Assembly (NCBI GenBank): GCA_947446635.1
Contig: CANFHF010000002.1
Span: 62,001 to 126,000 of the forward strand
Length of the DNA: 64,000 nt
Source of the DNA: Flavobacteriaceae bacterium
GTDB lineage: Bacteria; Bacteroidota; Bacteroidia; Flavobacteriales; Flavobacteriaceae
Reading direction: 5' to 3'
Shown here one piece after another: positions 19,844 through 30,812 of the stretch. The notes under the pieces are model-generated. The model did not search any database and had not been told where the DNA came from. It saw only the letters and a list, made by a program, of their open reading frames with translations. Both the position numbers and the translations under genes were made by a program. Numbering within the stretch: position 1 is the first letter of the stretch; every line of letters starts with the position of its first letter.

Positions 19844-21181
19844 TCACATCCCAAAAGGATAGGTTTCTGGAATTTGATTGCCATCCGGCTCAATATGTAT
19901 GGGATGAAGGGCGGTAGTTTCATCCAAAAAAATAAAGGCGTCGTATCTTTTTGGCATAACAGAAGGGACATAATTTCCGAATCTTTCGTGTTCGGGGTTA
20001 TATACAACCCCAATGGCGCGATGTTCAATAGGTGCTGTAATACATTTTTCTTCTTTAATTTTGTTCATCAACAAAAGTCTATTTTTCCCTTTGCTAGCGT
20101 GATGGAAATCGTTTTCCCAACTTCCTTCGACTGCATTTGGAACACATATTTTCCGCATCGAATCGCCCCAACTTCTGGCTGCAATCACACTTCCTTTGTA
20201 GGATCCAAAGCCTACTGCTATAACACCATCATCTGAATATTGTTCTCTCAACAATTGTCCCACATTTACCATTCCTTCTGATGCCATATCTGTGGCACGA
20301 GCATCTCCTATATGTGTGTTATGTTCCCAAATTACTGTCTTGGCTCCATCGCCATGGTATTTCATCAGTCTTTCCAAAGTAGAAACCATATGCTCATCCC
20401 GAATATTCCAGGAAGTCGCCCCTCTTTTTATCATCGCGCGATAGTATTTCTCGGCATTTCTGGCTACGAAGGCGTTTTGTTCTGTGCTCATAACATTCTC
20501 ATGGTCTGAGTTGTAATTTGCAATCTTATCTCTTATTTCTGTTAAAAGTTTAAGTACGTCCTTCTCACATAGTTCTGGAACAATTGCGGAGGCTCTTGCG
20601 TAGCTTTGACCTTCATCTTTGCCATAAGGCTCAAAACATTCCATTACTTTTTTGGCAAGTTTCAATGCTTCCGGATCATTTTTCTCTAAATATTGAATGA
20701 TGGAATGCATCGATTCCCTAAAACTATATACGTCAAGTCCATAAAAACCGACTTTCATATCGCTAGGTCTGTCTGTATTGTAAGTTTTGAGCCAGTCAAT
20801 AAATGCGGCTATTTCCCAATTAGCCCACATCCATGTTGGCCATCTATTAAAATCATTCAGTACCTCATAAATATCTTTTCCTGAATTTCCATACCCTTTT
20901 GCAAAACGGTTTAGACGATAGCAGTCTGGCCAATCTCCTTCGACTCCTATAAACGCAAAACCCTTTTCTTGAATAAGTCGTTGCGTTATTTTAGCTCTCC
21001 AGGTGTAATATTCATGCGTTCCGTGTGAGGCTTCCCCAAGTAGGACATACTTAGCATCACCGATATAATTCATTAGAGGATCTAAATCTTCCGTATTTTC
21101 CAAAGGGGTAGACGATTGATTTAGTAATTCTACAATTTTGTTAGAATTAATTGAAAGGGTTGGGTTTGTAGCTGTTTTCAT
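19844..21181 (-). CDS. Erythromycin esterase family protein
   Basis: A 445-residue soluble protein without a signal peptide. It matches the Ere-like hydrolase family: LLGEASHGTHEYYTWRA near the N-terminus, FIGVEGDWPDCYRLNRF, VIWEHNTHIGDARATDM and a final RYDAFIFLDETTALHPI. The conserved Glu/His residues (GEASHGT, WEHNTHIGD) are present. Most chromosomal members have no proven role in macrolide resistance, so I would not call this a resistance gene. It lies 91 bases upstream of prfC on the same strand and may be independent of it. Confidence 0.85.
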   Translation of the reverse strand: MKTATNPTLSINSNKIVELLNQSSTPLENTEDLDPLMNYIGDAKYVLLGEASHGTHEYYTWRAKITQRLIQEKGFAFIGVEGDWPDCYRLNRFAKGYGNSGKDIYEVLNDFNRWPTWMWANWEIAAFIDWLKTYNTDRPSDMKVGFYGLDVYSFRESMHSIIQYLEKNDPEALKLAKKVMECFEPYGKDEGQSYARASAIVPELCEKDVLKLLTEIRDKIANYNSDHENVMSTEQNAFVARNAEKYYRAMIKRGATSWNIRDEHMVSTLERLMKYHGDGAKTVIWEHNTHIGDARATDMASEGMVNVGQLLREQYSDDGVIAVGFGSYKGSVIAARSWGDSMRKICVPNAVEGSWENDFHHASKGKNRLLLMNKIKEEKCITAPIEHRAIGVVYNPEHERFGNYVPSVMPKRYDAFIFLDETTALHPIHIEPDGNQIPETYPFGM

Positions 21182-22897
<1,716 letters not shown>

Positions 22898-22919
22898 ACG
22901 TGTTAATTTTATTAAAAAT

Positions 22920-22948
22920 CCATTTACGTAAAGTAAATGGCTTTTTTT
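22920..22948 (+). terminator. Rho-independent terminator after eno
   Basis: CCATTTAC pairs with GTAAATGG (22920-22940), followed by C and seven T residues. Confidence 0.88.
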
Positions 22949-23003
22949 GTGCATTTTAACATTTTCATTGCGAATTTGATTTTTTAATTAATTTAGAATA
23001 GCC

Positions 23004-23011
23004 TAGATTTG
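23004..23011 (+). promoter_or_regulatory. Putative -7 promoter box of gltA
   Basis: TAGATTTG matches TAnnTTTG, 38 bases before the gltA ATG. A TTTG at 22975-22978 is 25 bases upstream, longer than the usual spacing. Confidence 0.45.
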
Positions 23012-23049
23012 TAGGATTATTTTTTTATTGATTTATTACAAAATATACA

Positions 23050-24333
23050 ATGTCAAAAACAGCAACACTAGAAATTGAAGGCAAAAAATATGAGTTTCCG
23101 ATAATTATTGGTAGCGAAAATGAAGTTGCTATCGATATTAATAAATTACGTGATTTGTCAGGCGCAATCACATTAGATCCGGGGTTTAAAAATTCAGGTT
23201 CTTGTAAAAGCGAAATCACCTTTTTGGATGGTGAGGAAGGGATTTTACACTATAGAGGGTATTCTATTGAAGAATTGGCCGACAAAGCTCATTTTCTTGA
23301 AGTATCGTATTTATTAATATTTGGTGAATTACCTACAGCATCTCAATTGGGGCAATATGAAACCGATATTAGAAAATATACCTTGGTTAATGAAGAAATG
23401 AAAAACATCATTGATGGTTTTCCTAAAACGGCACATCCAATGGGTGTTTTATCAGCTTTGACTAGTGCTTTGACTGCTTTTAATCCTAAATCTGTAAATC
23501 CAGATAACAAAAAAGAATTATACGAAGCAGTTTGTAAAACAATGGGTAAATTCTTAGTTATCGCCACTTGGACTTATAGAAAAAGTATGGGTTATCCTTT
23601 GAATTATTACAATAACACCAAAGGGTATGTTGAGAACTTTATGAGTTTAATGTTTGAATTACCGACAGAGCCCTATAAAGCAAATCCTATAATAACAAAT
23701 GCATTGGATAAATTATTTATCCTTCATGCCGATCACGAACAAAACTGTTCCACGTCAACGGTTAGAATGGTAGGTTCTTCGCACGCAGGATTATTTGCTT
23801 CTATTTCGGCAGGTGTTTCGGCATTGTGGGGTCCGCTTCACGGAGGTGCAAACCAAGCGGTTCTTGAAATGCTAGAAGAAATTCACGCCAATGGCGGGGA
23901 TGCCGAAAAATATATGGATAAAGCCAAAGACAAAAACGACCCTTTTAGATTGATGGGTTTTGGACATAGAGTGTATAAAAACTTTGACCCAAGAGCAAAA
24001 ATTATCAAAAAAGCTGCCGATGATGTTTTGAAAACACTTGGAGTAGAAGATCCTATTTTGGATATTGCTAAAAAATTAGAAGCCTTAGCATTGGCTGACG
24101 AATATTTTGTATCTAGAAAATTGTATCCAAATGTTGATTTCTATTCTGGAATTATATACAGAGCATTAGGAATTCCAACAGATATGTTTACTGTAATGTT
24201 TGCCATAGGCAGATTGCCCGGATGGATTGCCCAATGGAAAGAAATGAGAGAGAATAAAGAGCCTATTGGAAGACCAAGACAAGTATATGTTGGACACACT
24301 TTGAGAGCATTCAAGGAAGTCGATAAACGATAA
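23050..24333 (+). CDS. gltA: Citrate synthase
   Basis: A 427-residue type II (Gram-negative hexameric) citrate synthase, the first step of the TCA cycle. Active-site segments are clear: LHADHEQNCSTSTVRMVGSS, WGPLHGGANQAVLEML with the catalytic His, GFGHRVYKNFDPRAK with the oxaloacetate-binding His, and the late catalytic Asp region NVDFYSGI. It is a single-gene unit ended by a strong terminator. Confidence 0.98.
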   Translation: MSKTATLEIEGKKYEFPIIIGSENEVAIDINKLRDLSGAITLDPGFKNSGSCKSEITFLDGEEGILHYRGYSIEELADKAHFLEVSYLLIFGELPTASQLGQYETDIRKYTLVNEEMKNIIDGFPKTAHPMGVLSALTSALTAFNPKSVNPDNKKELYEAVCKTMGKFLVIATWTYRKSMGYPLNYYNNTKGYVENFMSLMFELPTEPYKANPIITNALDKLFILHADHEQNCSTSTVRMVGSSHAGLFASISAGVSALWGPLHGGANQAVLEMLEEIHANGGDAEKYMDKAKDKNDPFRLMGFGHRVYKNFDPRAKIIKKAADDVLKTLGVEDPILDIAKKLEALALADEYFVSRKLYPNVDFYSGIIYRALGIPTDMFTVMFAIGRLPGWIAQWKEMRENKEPIGRPRQVYVGHTLRAFKEVDKR

Positions 24334-24347
24334 ATTTTGATTAAAAA

Positions 24348-24375
24348 GCCCTGCTAAATTTGCAGGGCTTTTTTT
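24348..24375 (+). terminator. Rho-independent terminator after gltA
   Basis: GCCCTGC at 24348-24354 pairs with GCAGGGC at 24362-24368, followed by a T-run to 24375. The last T is shared with the -7 box of the next gene. Confidence 0.92.
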
Positions 24376-24382
24376 ATCTTTG
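24375..24382 (+). promoter_or_regulatory. Putative -7 promoter box of the amidinotransferase-fold gene
   Basis: TATCTTTG matches TAnnTTTG and overlaps the end of the gltA terminator. It predicts a short leader of about 12 bases before the ATG at 24401, and it supports that ATG over the TTG at 24380. Confidence 0.5.
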
Positions 24383-24400
24383 TTAAGTCAAAATAAAAGA

Positions 24401-25315
24401 ATGCTAGATTTAAATATAAATAACGAAACGTCAAGACTAAGGGCTGTGGTTTTGGGTTCTGCAATCAACAATGGACCAACACCCCTGATTCAAGACGCCT
24501 ATGACCCTAAATCGCTAGAGCATATCTTGGCCGGAACCTATCCGCTCGAGTCGGCTATGGTTTTGGAAATGGAAGCCTTCAATCAAGTTTTTAAAAAATA
24601 TGGAGTGACTGTTTTTCGGCCACAATTAATAGAAAATTACAATCAAATTTTTGTTAGAGACATTGGTTTTGTGATTGGCGATATTTTTATTAAATCAAAT
24701 ATTCTACCAGACAGAGAACGAGAATTGGATGCTATTCAATACATAATTGATCAAATAGATCCTAAAAAAGTCGTTCGTCCTCCTGAAAAAGCACATATTG
24801 AAGGAGGGGATGTAATGCTTTGGAATGATTATGTTTTTATTGGTACGTATAAAGGAAGTGATTATTCCGAATATATAACTGCAAGAACGAATGCCGAGGG
24901 AGTTCAATACATCAAAGATTTATTTCCTGATAAAATCGTAAAGGAATTTGATTTGGTAAAATCAAAAATCGAAGCTCGTGATAATGCCTTACATTTAGAT
25001 TGTTGCTTTCAGCCTGTTGGAAAAACCAAAGGCATAATCTACAAAAGGGGTTTTCGGGAAGAGGCGGATTATATGTTTTTGGTTCATCTTTTCGGAAAAG
25101 AAAACCTTTTTCATATCACTAGGAAAGAGATGTATAATATGAATTGCAATGTATTTTCGATAGATACTAACATTGTAGTATCGGAAAAAAAATTCAAAAG
25201 ACTCAATACTTGGCTAAGGGAAAATGGATTTGTCGTAGAGAAAATCCCCTATGCAGAATTAGCCAAGCAAGAAGGATTATTACGATGCTCCACTTTACCA
25301 TTACTAAGGGAATAA
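24401..25315 (+). CDS. Amidinotransferase/arginine deiminase-fold hydrolase (DDAH-like)
   Basis: The protein is about 304 residues from the ATG at 24401; a TTG seven codons upstream overlaps the promoter box. It has the guanidino-modifying (GME) fold signatures: an early FRPQLIENYNQIFVRD substrate region, HIEGGDV, the catalytic His in ALHLDCCF, and a C-terminal nucleophile Cys in LLRCSTLPL. By family it should hydrolyse or transfer a guanidino group (arginine or methylarginine type); the exact substrate is not readable. It sits beside ctlX, a second enzyme of the same fold. Confidence 0.82.
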   Translation: MLDLNINNETSRLRAVVLGSAINNGPTPLIQDAYDPKSLEHILAGTYPLESAMVLEMEAFNQVFKKYGVTVFRPQLIENYNQIFVRDIGFVIGDIFIKSNILPDRERELDAIQYIIDQIDPKKVVRPPEKAHIEGGDVMLWNDYVFIGTYKGSDYSEYITARTNAEGVQYIKDLFPDKIVKEFDLVKSKIEARDNALHLDCCFQPVGKTKGIIYKRGFREEADYMFLVHLFGKENLFHITRKEMYNMNCNVFSIDTNIVVSEKKFKRLNTWLRENGFVVEKIPYAELAKQEGLLRCSTLPLLRE

Positions 25316-25385
25316 ATAATTGTTCAGGTTTAAAGTTCCAAATTGCTCTACTTGAGGCCTACAACTATAACTTATAACAAAAATT

Positions 25386-26324
25386 ATGCAACAAACGACA
25401 AATTCCATACTAATGATTCGCCCTGTGGCATTCCGAATGAATGAGCAAACCGCTGTGAATAATTATTATCAAAAGGTGCTGAACAATTTATCGCAAGAAA
25501 GTGTGAACGTTAAAGCCCAAGAAGAGTTCGATGCCTTTGTTAAGAAACTGCGTGGAGTAGGTGTAAATGTTATTGTTGTCGACGACACTTCGAATACAGA
25601 TACGCCAGATAGTATTTTTCCAAATAATTGGATTTCATTTCATGAAAATGGAGATGTGGTTTTGTATCCCCTATTTGCTGAAAACCGTCGCGGGGAACGT
25701 CGCGAAGATATCTTGGACATCCTCGAAGACAATGGTTTTGTTATTAATGAAATCATGGACTATACCTCGGCCGAAGAAGACGGGTTTTATTTAGAAGGTA
25801 CCGGAAGTATCGTTTTAGATCGAGAAAACGGCAAAGCCTACTGCGCATTGTCGCCAAGAGCCGATGAAGAATTATTTATAGAGTTTTGTGAAGATTTTGA
25901 TTTAAATCCTATTATTTTCGAAGCATTTCAAACGGTGAATGGAGCACGAAAATTAATTTACCATACCAATGTGGTAATGTGTATTGGTAAAACCTTTGTA
26001 GTGATTTGTGCCGATTGCATTGATGATAAAAAAGAACGTAAAATGCTATTGGATAGTCTTAGGAGTGATAAGAAAGAAGTTGTCCTAATTACGGAGGCCC
26101 AAGTCGCCAATTTTGCTGGAAATATGCTCGAAGTTAAAGGAGCGGATAATAGGAGGTATTTGGCGATGAGCACTTCAGCGCATCAAAGTTTGACTAAAAA
26201 GCAAATTACCCAACTAGAAGAACACGTAACTATTTTGAGTTCGAGCCTTGAAACCATTGAAGGTTTTGGAGGAGGAAGTGCTAGGTGTATGATGGCTGAA
26301 ATTTTCCTGCCAAGAGAAGAATAG
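25386..26324 (+). CDS. ctlX: Citrulline utilization hydrolase CtlX
   Basis: This 312-residue amidinotransferase-fold protein starts QQTTNSILMIRPVAFRMNEQTAVNNYYQ and contains DSIFPNNWISFHENGDVVLYP, FYLEGTGSIVLDRE and the C-terminal GGGSARCMMAEIF with the catalytic Cys. This matches the CtlX family, which in Francisella is associated with citrulline use. It follows the first GME-fold gene by 70 bases on the same strand. Together they suggest a small arginine/citrulline salvage unit, though no ureohydrolase or transporter is adjacent. Confidence 0.85.
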   Translation: MQQTTNSILMIRPVAFRMNEQTAVNNYYQKVLNNLSQESVNVKAQEEFDAFVKKLRGVGVNVIVVDDTSNTDTPDSIFPNNWISFHENGDVVLYPLFAENRRGERREDILDILEDNGFVINEIMDYTSAEEDGFYLEGTGSIVLDRENGKAYCALSPRADEELFIEFCEDFDLNPIIFEAFQTVNGARKLIYHTNVVMCIGKTFVVICADCIDDKKERKMLLDSLRSDKKEVVLITEAQVANFAGNMLEVKGADNRRYLAMSTSAHQSLTKKQITQLEEHVTILSSSLETIEGFGGGSARCMMAEIFLPREE

Positions 26325-26354
26325 CAATACATTCCTTTTTTGTAATTTAGCCAA

Positions 26355-26720
26355 ATGAAAAATAAAAAAACGGTCGTACTCGGCGCTTCAACAAAACCAG
26401 ATAGATATTCGTATAAGGCAATCACAATGCTTGTCGAAAAAGGGCATTCTGTGCTTGCTATAGGTCAAAATACAGGTGAAGTAGCTGGAATTAAAATTTA
26501 TACAAAAGCCATTCCTTTGTCTAAGATAAACACAGTTTCCTTGTATTTAAATCCTTCTAGACAAAGAGATTATTATAATTATATCGTGGATGCAAAACCC
26601 AAACGTGTAATTTTTAATCCTGGAACCGAAAATCCAGAGTTTTATCAATTATTACAATTGAATAATATAAAAGTAGAAGTGGCCTGTACTCTTGTTTTGC
26701 TGACTACAAACCAGTATTAA
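26355..26720 (+). CDS. CoA-binding domain protein (YccU-like)
   Basis: A 121-residue single-domain Rossmann protein starting KKTVVLGASTKPDRYSYKAI, with PSRQRDYYNYIVDAKPKRVIFNPGTEN in the middle. This is the CoA_binding_2 pattern of small free-standing proteins related to the succinyl-CoA synthetase nucleotide-fold domain. The physiological role is not established. It lies 30 bases after ctlX and may be co-transcribed. Confidence 0.85.
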   Translation: MKNKKTVVLGASTKPDRYSYKAITMLVEKGHSVLAIGQNTGEVAGIKIYTKAIPLSKINTVSLYLNPSRQRDYYNYIVDAKPKRVIFNPGTENPEFYQLLQLNNIKVEVACTLVLLTTNQY

Positions 26721-26817
26721 ATATTTAAAAGTTTTAATATTTCAAAATCTGAAATACAAGTAAATAACATCCAATATTACAAATCATCTAATTTCTAAAT
26801 TGACTACTTTCACATTT

Positions 26818-27438
26818 ATGGAATTTTCATCAAAACTTTTAGAAAAAGCAGTTAACGAAATGGCTCAATTGCCAGGAATCGGAAAACGAACCGCCTTGCG
26901 ATTGGTTTTGCATTTGTTGAAACAGCCTAAAGAGCATACTGTATTTTTAACACAATCGTTAACCACAATGCGTGAGGAAGTAAAGTTTTGCATAAGTTGT
27001 CACAATATTTCCGATATCGATATTTGTGAAATTTGTTCTAATACTAAAAGAAATCACCAAATCATTTGCATCGTCGAAGATATTCGGGACGTGATGGCAA
27101 TAGAAAATACGGGACAGTTCAGAGGAATTTACCACGTTCTTGGTGGTAAAATTTCGCCAATAGACGGAGTAGGGCCAAGCCAGTTGAATATTAATACTTT
27201 GGTCGAAAAAGTAAAATCGGGTACGGTTTCTGAAATTATTTTTGCATTAAGTTCGACTATGGAAGGGGATACCACTAATTTTTATATCTATAAACAAATT
27301 CAGGATTGTGAAATTATTACCTCTACAATTGCGAGAGGAATTTCCGTTGGAGACGAATTGGAATACGCCGATGAGGTAACACTCGGAAGAAGTATTTTGC
27401 AAAGAGTACCGTTTGAAAAGTCTTTAAAAAATAATTAA
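26818..27438 (+). CDS. recR: Recombination protein RecR
   Basis: A 206-residue RecR from the ATG at 26818; the TTG six codons earlier is not needed. It has the helix-hairpin-helix [19 protein letters not shown], the four-cysteine zinc finger (CISC and CEIC), and a Toprim domain with [14 protein letters not shown]. The Toprim segment continues into GEEL-like [16 protein letters not shown]. RecR works with RecO and RecF to load RecA on gapped DNA. It is the last housekeeping gene before the polysaccharide locus. Confidence 0.96.
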   Translation: MEFSSKLLEKAVNEMAQLPGIGKRTALRLVLHLLKQPKEHTVFLTQSLTTMREEVKFCISCHNISDIDICEICSNTKRNHQIICIVEDIRDVMAIENTGQFRGIYHVLGGKISPIDGVGPSQLNINTLVEKVKSGTVSEIIFALSSTMEGDTTNFYIYKQIQDCEIITSTIARGISVGDELEYADEVTLGRSILQRVPFEKSLKNN

Positions 27439-27512
27439 TTTCTTATAATAAATGTAGCGCAATATTTTTAAATTGTAAAATAAAAAGTTATATTCGTTAT
27501 AAAAATATTAAA

Positions 27513-28301
27513 ATGAACAAATCGGGACTCTGTTTATTGCTGTTAATTAGCGTTTTATGGACTTCTTGTATTCCTATACAAGATTTAGTATATCTACAAA
27601 AAAAAGATGGGAAAGAAACCATTGCTCCTATTTTAGCTCAGGCTTCAAAACCTTATAGATTGCAATCAAGCGATATTTTAAGTGTTACGATTAAAGCAAA
27701 TGACCCGAAGTTAGTTTCAATTTTCAATACGACAAATCAAGGTGAAGCGAGTAAATCAGATTCAAGTTTGTATTTTGACGGGTTTACGGTGGATGACCAT
27801 GGAAATATAAGAATTCCAGTTTTGGGAGAAATAAACGTAATTGGTTTTACGGTAGAAGAAATAAGAACCAAAATCGAAAAACAATTATTAACCGACTATT
27901 TTAACAAGGAGGCTAATATTTTTGTAACCGTAAAGCTAGCTGGATTTAAATACACCATCAATGGCGAGGTGGGAAGCACAGGCACTAAAACCCTATTTCA
28001 AGACCATGTAAATATTATGGAGGCTATTGCAAATTCGGGTGATATAACCATAACTGGAAACAGAAAAGCAGTTACTGTCATTCGTCAATTTTCATCTGGA
28101 ATTGAAATCCACGATATAGATCTTACCGATATCAATGTAATAAAATCACCTTATTTTTATTTACAGCCCAATGATTATATTTATGTAAAACCGCTGAAAC
28201 AGAAAACTTGGGGAGCTGGAAAAACGGGTATAGAATCCATTGGAACCATAGTTACTTTATTATCTTTAGGAACAACTGTTTTTTTACTATTAAAAAATTA
28301 A
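27513..28301 (+). CDS. Polysaccharide export lipoprotein (Wza/BexD-like)
   Basis: A 262-residue protein with a lipoprotein signal peptide: MNKSGLCLLLLISVLWTSC, with the lipobox Cys at residue 19. It has a Poly_export (PES) domain (about 50-140) and a SLBB-like domain (about 145-225, IYVK near the end). A C-terminal hydrophobic segment, about 240-258, is typical of Bacteroidota members. It should form the periplasmic/outer-membrane channel for glycan export. It is followed after 15 bases by the Wzc-like partner, and it is the first gene of the locus. The name wza is by analogy only. Confidence 0.88.
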   Translation: MNKSGLCLLLLISVLWTSCIPIQDLVYLQKKDGKETIAPILAQASKPYRLQSSDILSVTIKANDPKLVSIFNTTNQGEASKSDSSLYFDGFTVDDHGNIRIPVLGEINVIGFTVEEIRTKIEKQLLTDYFNKEANIFVTVKLAGFKYTINGEVGSTGTKTLFQDHVNIMEAIANSGDITITGNRKAVTVIRQFSSGIEIHDIDLTDINVIKSPYFYLQPNDYIYVKPLKQKTWGAGKTGIESIGTIVTLLSLGTTVFLLLKN

Positions 28302-28316
28302 GATATATTTAAAAGA

Positions 28317-30788
28317 ATGTTAGATATAAAAGATTTTTCAATTTTTGAAAACCAATCGGGATTTGACTTTAAAGGGTTTTTAATAAAAATTGCTAGTTAT
28401 TGGAAGTGGTTTGTGCTGAGTTTAATTATCACTTTTTCTATTGCCTACCAAGTAAATGTCCGTAAAGAAAAAATTTACGGGATGGAAACTATTATTGCCG
28501 TTAAGGAAGAAAATAATCCTTTTTTCACTTCCAACACCAGTTTGGTTTTTAACTGGGGAGGCACTTCAGATCAGGTTCAAACTATTTCTACAACCTTGCA
28601 GTCTAGATCTCATAACGAATTGGTTGTCGATAAATTGCAGTATTATATTGGATATCTAACCCAAGGAAAATATAATCTTATAGATGCCTATGGCGCTGTT
28701 CCTTTTTATGTAAGCATCGATAAAAACAAAGCGCAAATTGCAGGAAATCCTATTGGCATCAAGTTTTTAAGTGAAAATGTATATCAAATTAGAATTCCAT
28801 TCCAGAGTAATTCTGTTTCAATAGTTTCCTACTCCAACAATTCGTATGGTCAAACAGCTGTTGCCAAAGGAGATTTTATTAAACAATACAGAGTAGGAGA
28901 GCAGGTTTCCTTGCCTTTTTTGAACTGGAAATTACAAATAAAGGATAATCCTGGTTTTTATAAAGGCAATGAATATTTTGTTCAATTCAATGATTTTGAC
29001 ACTACGGTTTCCGATTACAAAGGCATAAATGTAAAATCAGATGATAAGGGAGGTTCAATAATTACCATAGGAATGCAAGGAACCAATAAGGCTAGAATGG
29101 TTGAGTACTTGAATTCGACTGTAAAGATGCTTATAAAAAGACAGTTGGATAGTAAAAATCAATTTGCGACTAACACAATAGAATTCATTGACAGCACAAT
29201 GATTGCTTTAGAGTCGCAGTTGAAAGAGACTACAAAAGAGCTAAGGTCATTTAGGAAGGACAAAAACATTTATGATATTGAAGGGGATGGTGCAAAGTTT
29301 TCAGATAAAGTTCTTGAATTTGATGTGAAGAAAGACGAGGTTACTCGAAAAATAGCTTACTACAATTCCTTAAAATCGTATTTAAAAAATAGCGTTGATT
29401 ATGCGAAACTTTCTGCGCCATCTGTAGCAGGAATTGAAGATCCAAATATTGTTGTGAATGTTTCTAAATTAATTTCGCTTTCTACTCAAAGATCTGAAAT
29501 GGCTTATGCGGTAAAAAGCGATAAAATATTCAAGGATTTTGACAATCAAATGGAAGCTGTAAAAAGGGTTTTACTTGAAAACATTACCTCAGCCAAGGCC
29601 TCTTTGCAGTATGACTTAGCAATGGTGAATAGTAAAATAAATGAAACGGAAAGCACTATTAAACAACTTCCAGAAGACCAGCAAGAACTCATAAAAATTA
29701 AAAGGAAATATGATTTAAGCGACAATATTTATAGTACTTTTCTTCAAAAAAGAAGTGAAGCTGATATTGTAAAAGCGGCAAATTTGTCGGATATCCATTT
29801 TATAGATTCGGCAAAAGATATTGGCGGTGGACTTATTGGTCCAAAAACGGCTGTAAATTATGTGCTAGCTTTATTTTTAGGATTACTCATTCCGTTGTTA
29901 TTTGTTATTGGAATTTTCTTGATCAATAATTCCATACAAAATACCGAAGATATTCATAAATTAACCAAGATACCATTGATAGGCGTTGTTGGGCTGAGTA
30001 AAGACGAAACGGACTTGGCGGTTTATAATAATCCAAAATCAGCCCTGTCAGAATCGTTCAGGGCTATTAGATCCTCGCTCCAGTTTCTATACAAAAAACA
30101 ACAGCTAGATGGTGCTAAAACGTTGATGATAACCTCTTCTGTTAGTGGGGAAGGAAAAACGTTTTGCTCTTTAAATATTGCCACTGTATTTGCGCTAAGT
30201 GAAAAAAAGACAGTGATTATTGGATTAGATTTAAGAAAACCCAAAATCTTTGACGATTTTAATTTAACCAATGAAGTAGGGATCGTTAATTATCTTATTA
30301 AGCAAAAAACGGTCGATGAAATTATCAATCACACCCATATTCCCTTTCTTGATGTTATTGTTTCCGGCCCCATCCCGCCGAATCCTGCTGAAATGATTAT
30401 GAGTGATGGCATGAAGGAGTTAATAGAAGAGTTAAAGAAAAAATACGATTACATTATTTTAGATACACCTCCAGTAGGACTTGTATCAGACGCATTGGAA
30501 TTGGCACAATATTGCGATGTTACGTTATATATTGTAAGGCAAAATTTTACTAAGAAAGAAATGATTACCTTGCTCAACAACAGGGTTAAGCGAGGTGAGC
30601 TCAATAATACTAGTATTATTTTGAATGGGTTTCAAAACAAGGCCAAATATGGCGCGGGTTATGGTTATGGATATGGTTACGGTTATGGAAGTACAGCTTA
30701 TTCTAATGGCTATCAAGATGATGACAACCCAAAACCCATTTTTGAAAGAATAATTGCCAAATTCCGTAAAAATAAATCCAAAATTTAA
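28317..30788 (+). CDS. Wzc-like polysaccharide co-polymerase and tyrosine autokinase
   Basis: An 823-residue protein. It has a first transmembrane helix near residues 30-48, a long periplasmic Wzz/GNVR region with coiled-coil potential (about 280-480) and a second transmembrane helix near 518-540. The cytoplasmic BY-kinase domain has Walker A VSGEGKT (about 605-618), Walker A' GLDLRKPK and Walker B IILDTPPVG. The C-terminus is a tyrosine cluster of alternating Gly-Tyr (about 780-800), the expected autophosphorylation tail. Wzc proteins control chain length and export with Wza. The position next to the Wza-like gene supports this. Confidence 0.93.
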   Translation: MLDIKDFSIFENQSGFDFKGFLIKIASYWKWFVLSLIITFSIAYQVNVRKEKIYGMETIIAVKEENNPFFTSNTSLVFNWGGTSDQVQTISTTLQSRSHNELVVDKLQYYIGYLTQGKYNLIDAYGAVPFYVSIDKNKAQIAGNPIGIKFLSENVYQIRIPFQSNSVSIVSYSNNSYGQTAVAKGDFIKQYRVGEQVSLPFLNWKLQIKDNPGFYKGNEYFVQFNDFDTTVSDYKGINVKSDDKGGSIITIGMQGTNKARMVEYLNSTVKMLIKRQLDSKNQFATNTIEFIDSTMIALESQLKETTKELRSFRKDKNIYDIEGDGAKFSDKVLEFDVKKDEVTRKIAYYNSLKSYLKNSVDYAKLSAPSVAGIEDPNIVVNVSKLISLSTQRSEMAYAVKSDKIFKDFDNQMEAVKRVLLENITSAKASLQYDLAMVNSKINETESTIKQLPEDQQELIKIKRKYDLSDNIYSTFLQKRSEADIVKAANLSDIHFIDSAKDIGGGLIGPKTAVNYVLALFLGLLIPLLFVIGIFLINNSIQNTEDIHKLTKIPLIGVVGLSKDETDLAVYNNPKSALSESFRAIRSSLQFLYKKQQLDGAKTLMITSSVSGEGKTFCSLNIATVFALSEKKTVIIGLDLRKPKIFDDFNLTNEVGIVNYLIKQKTVDEIINHTHIPFLDVIVSGPIPPNPAEMIMSDGMKELIEELKKKYDYIILDTPPVGLVSDALELAQYCDVTLYIVRQNFTKKEMITLLNNRVKRGELNNTSIILNGFQNKAKYGAGYGYGYGYGYGSTAYSNGYQDDDNPKPIFERIIAKFRKNKSKI

Positions 30789-30812
30789 AACAGGCTTTTA
30801 AATACAGAATAG

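Noticed and set aside
19844..21181. Erythromycin-esterase-family gene as a macrolide resistance determinant
   Set aside because: Chromosomal members of this family are widespread and mostly of unknown function; nothing nearby suggests a resistance element.
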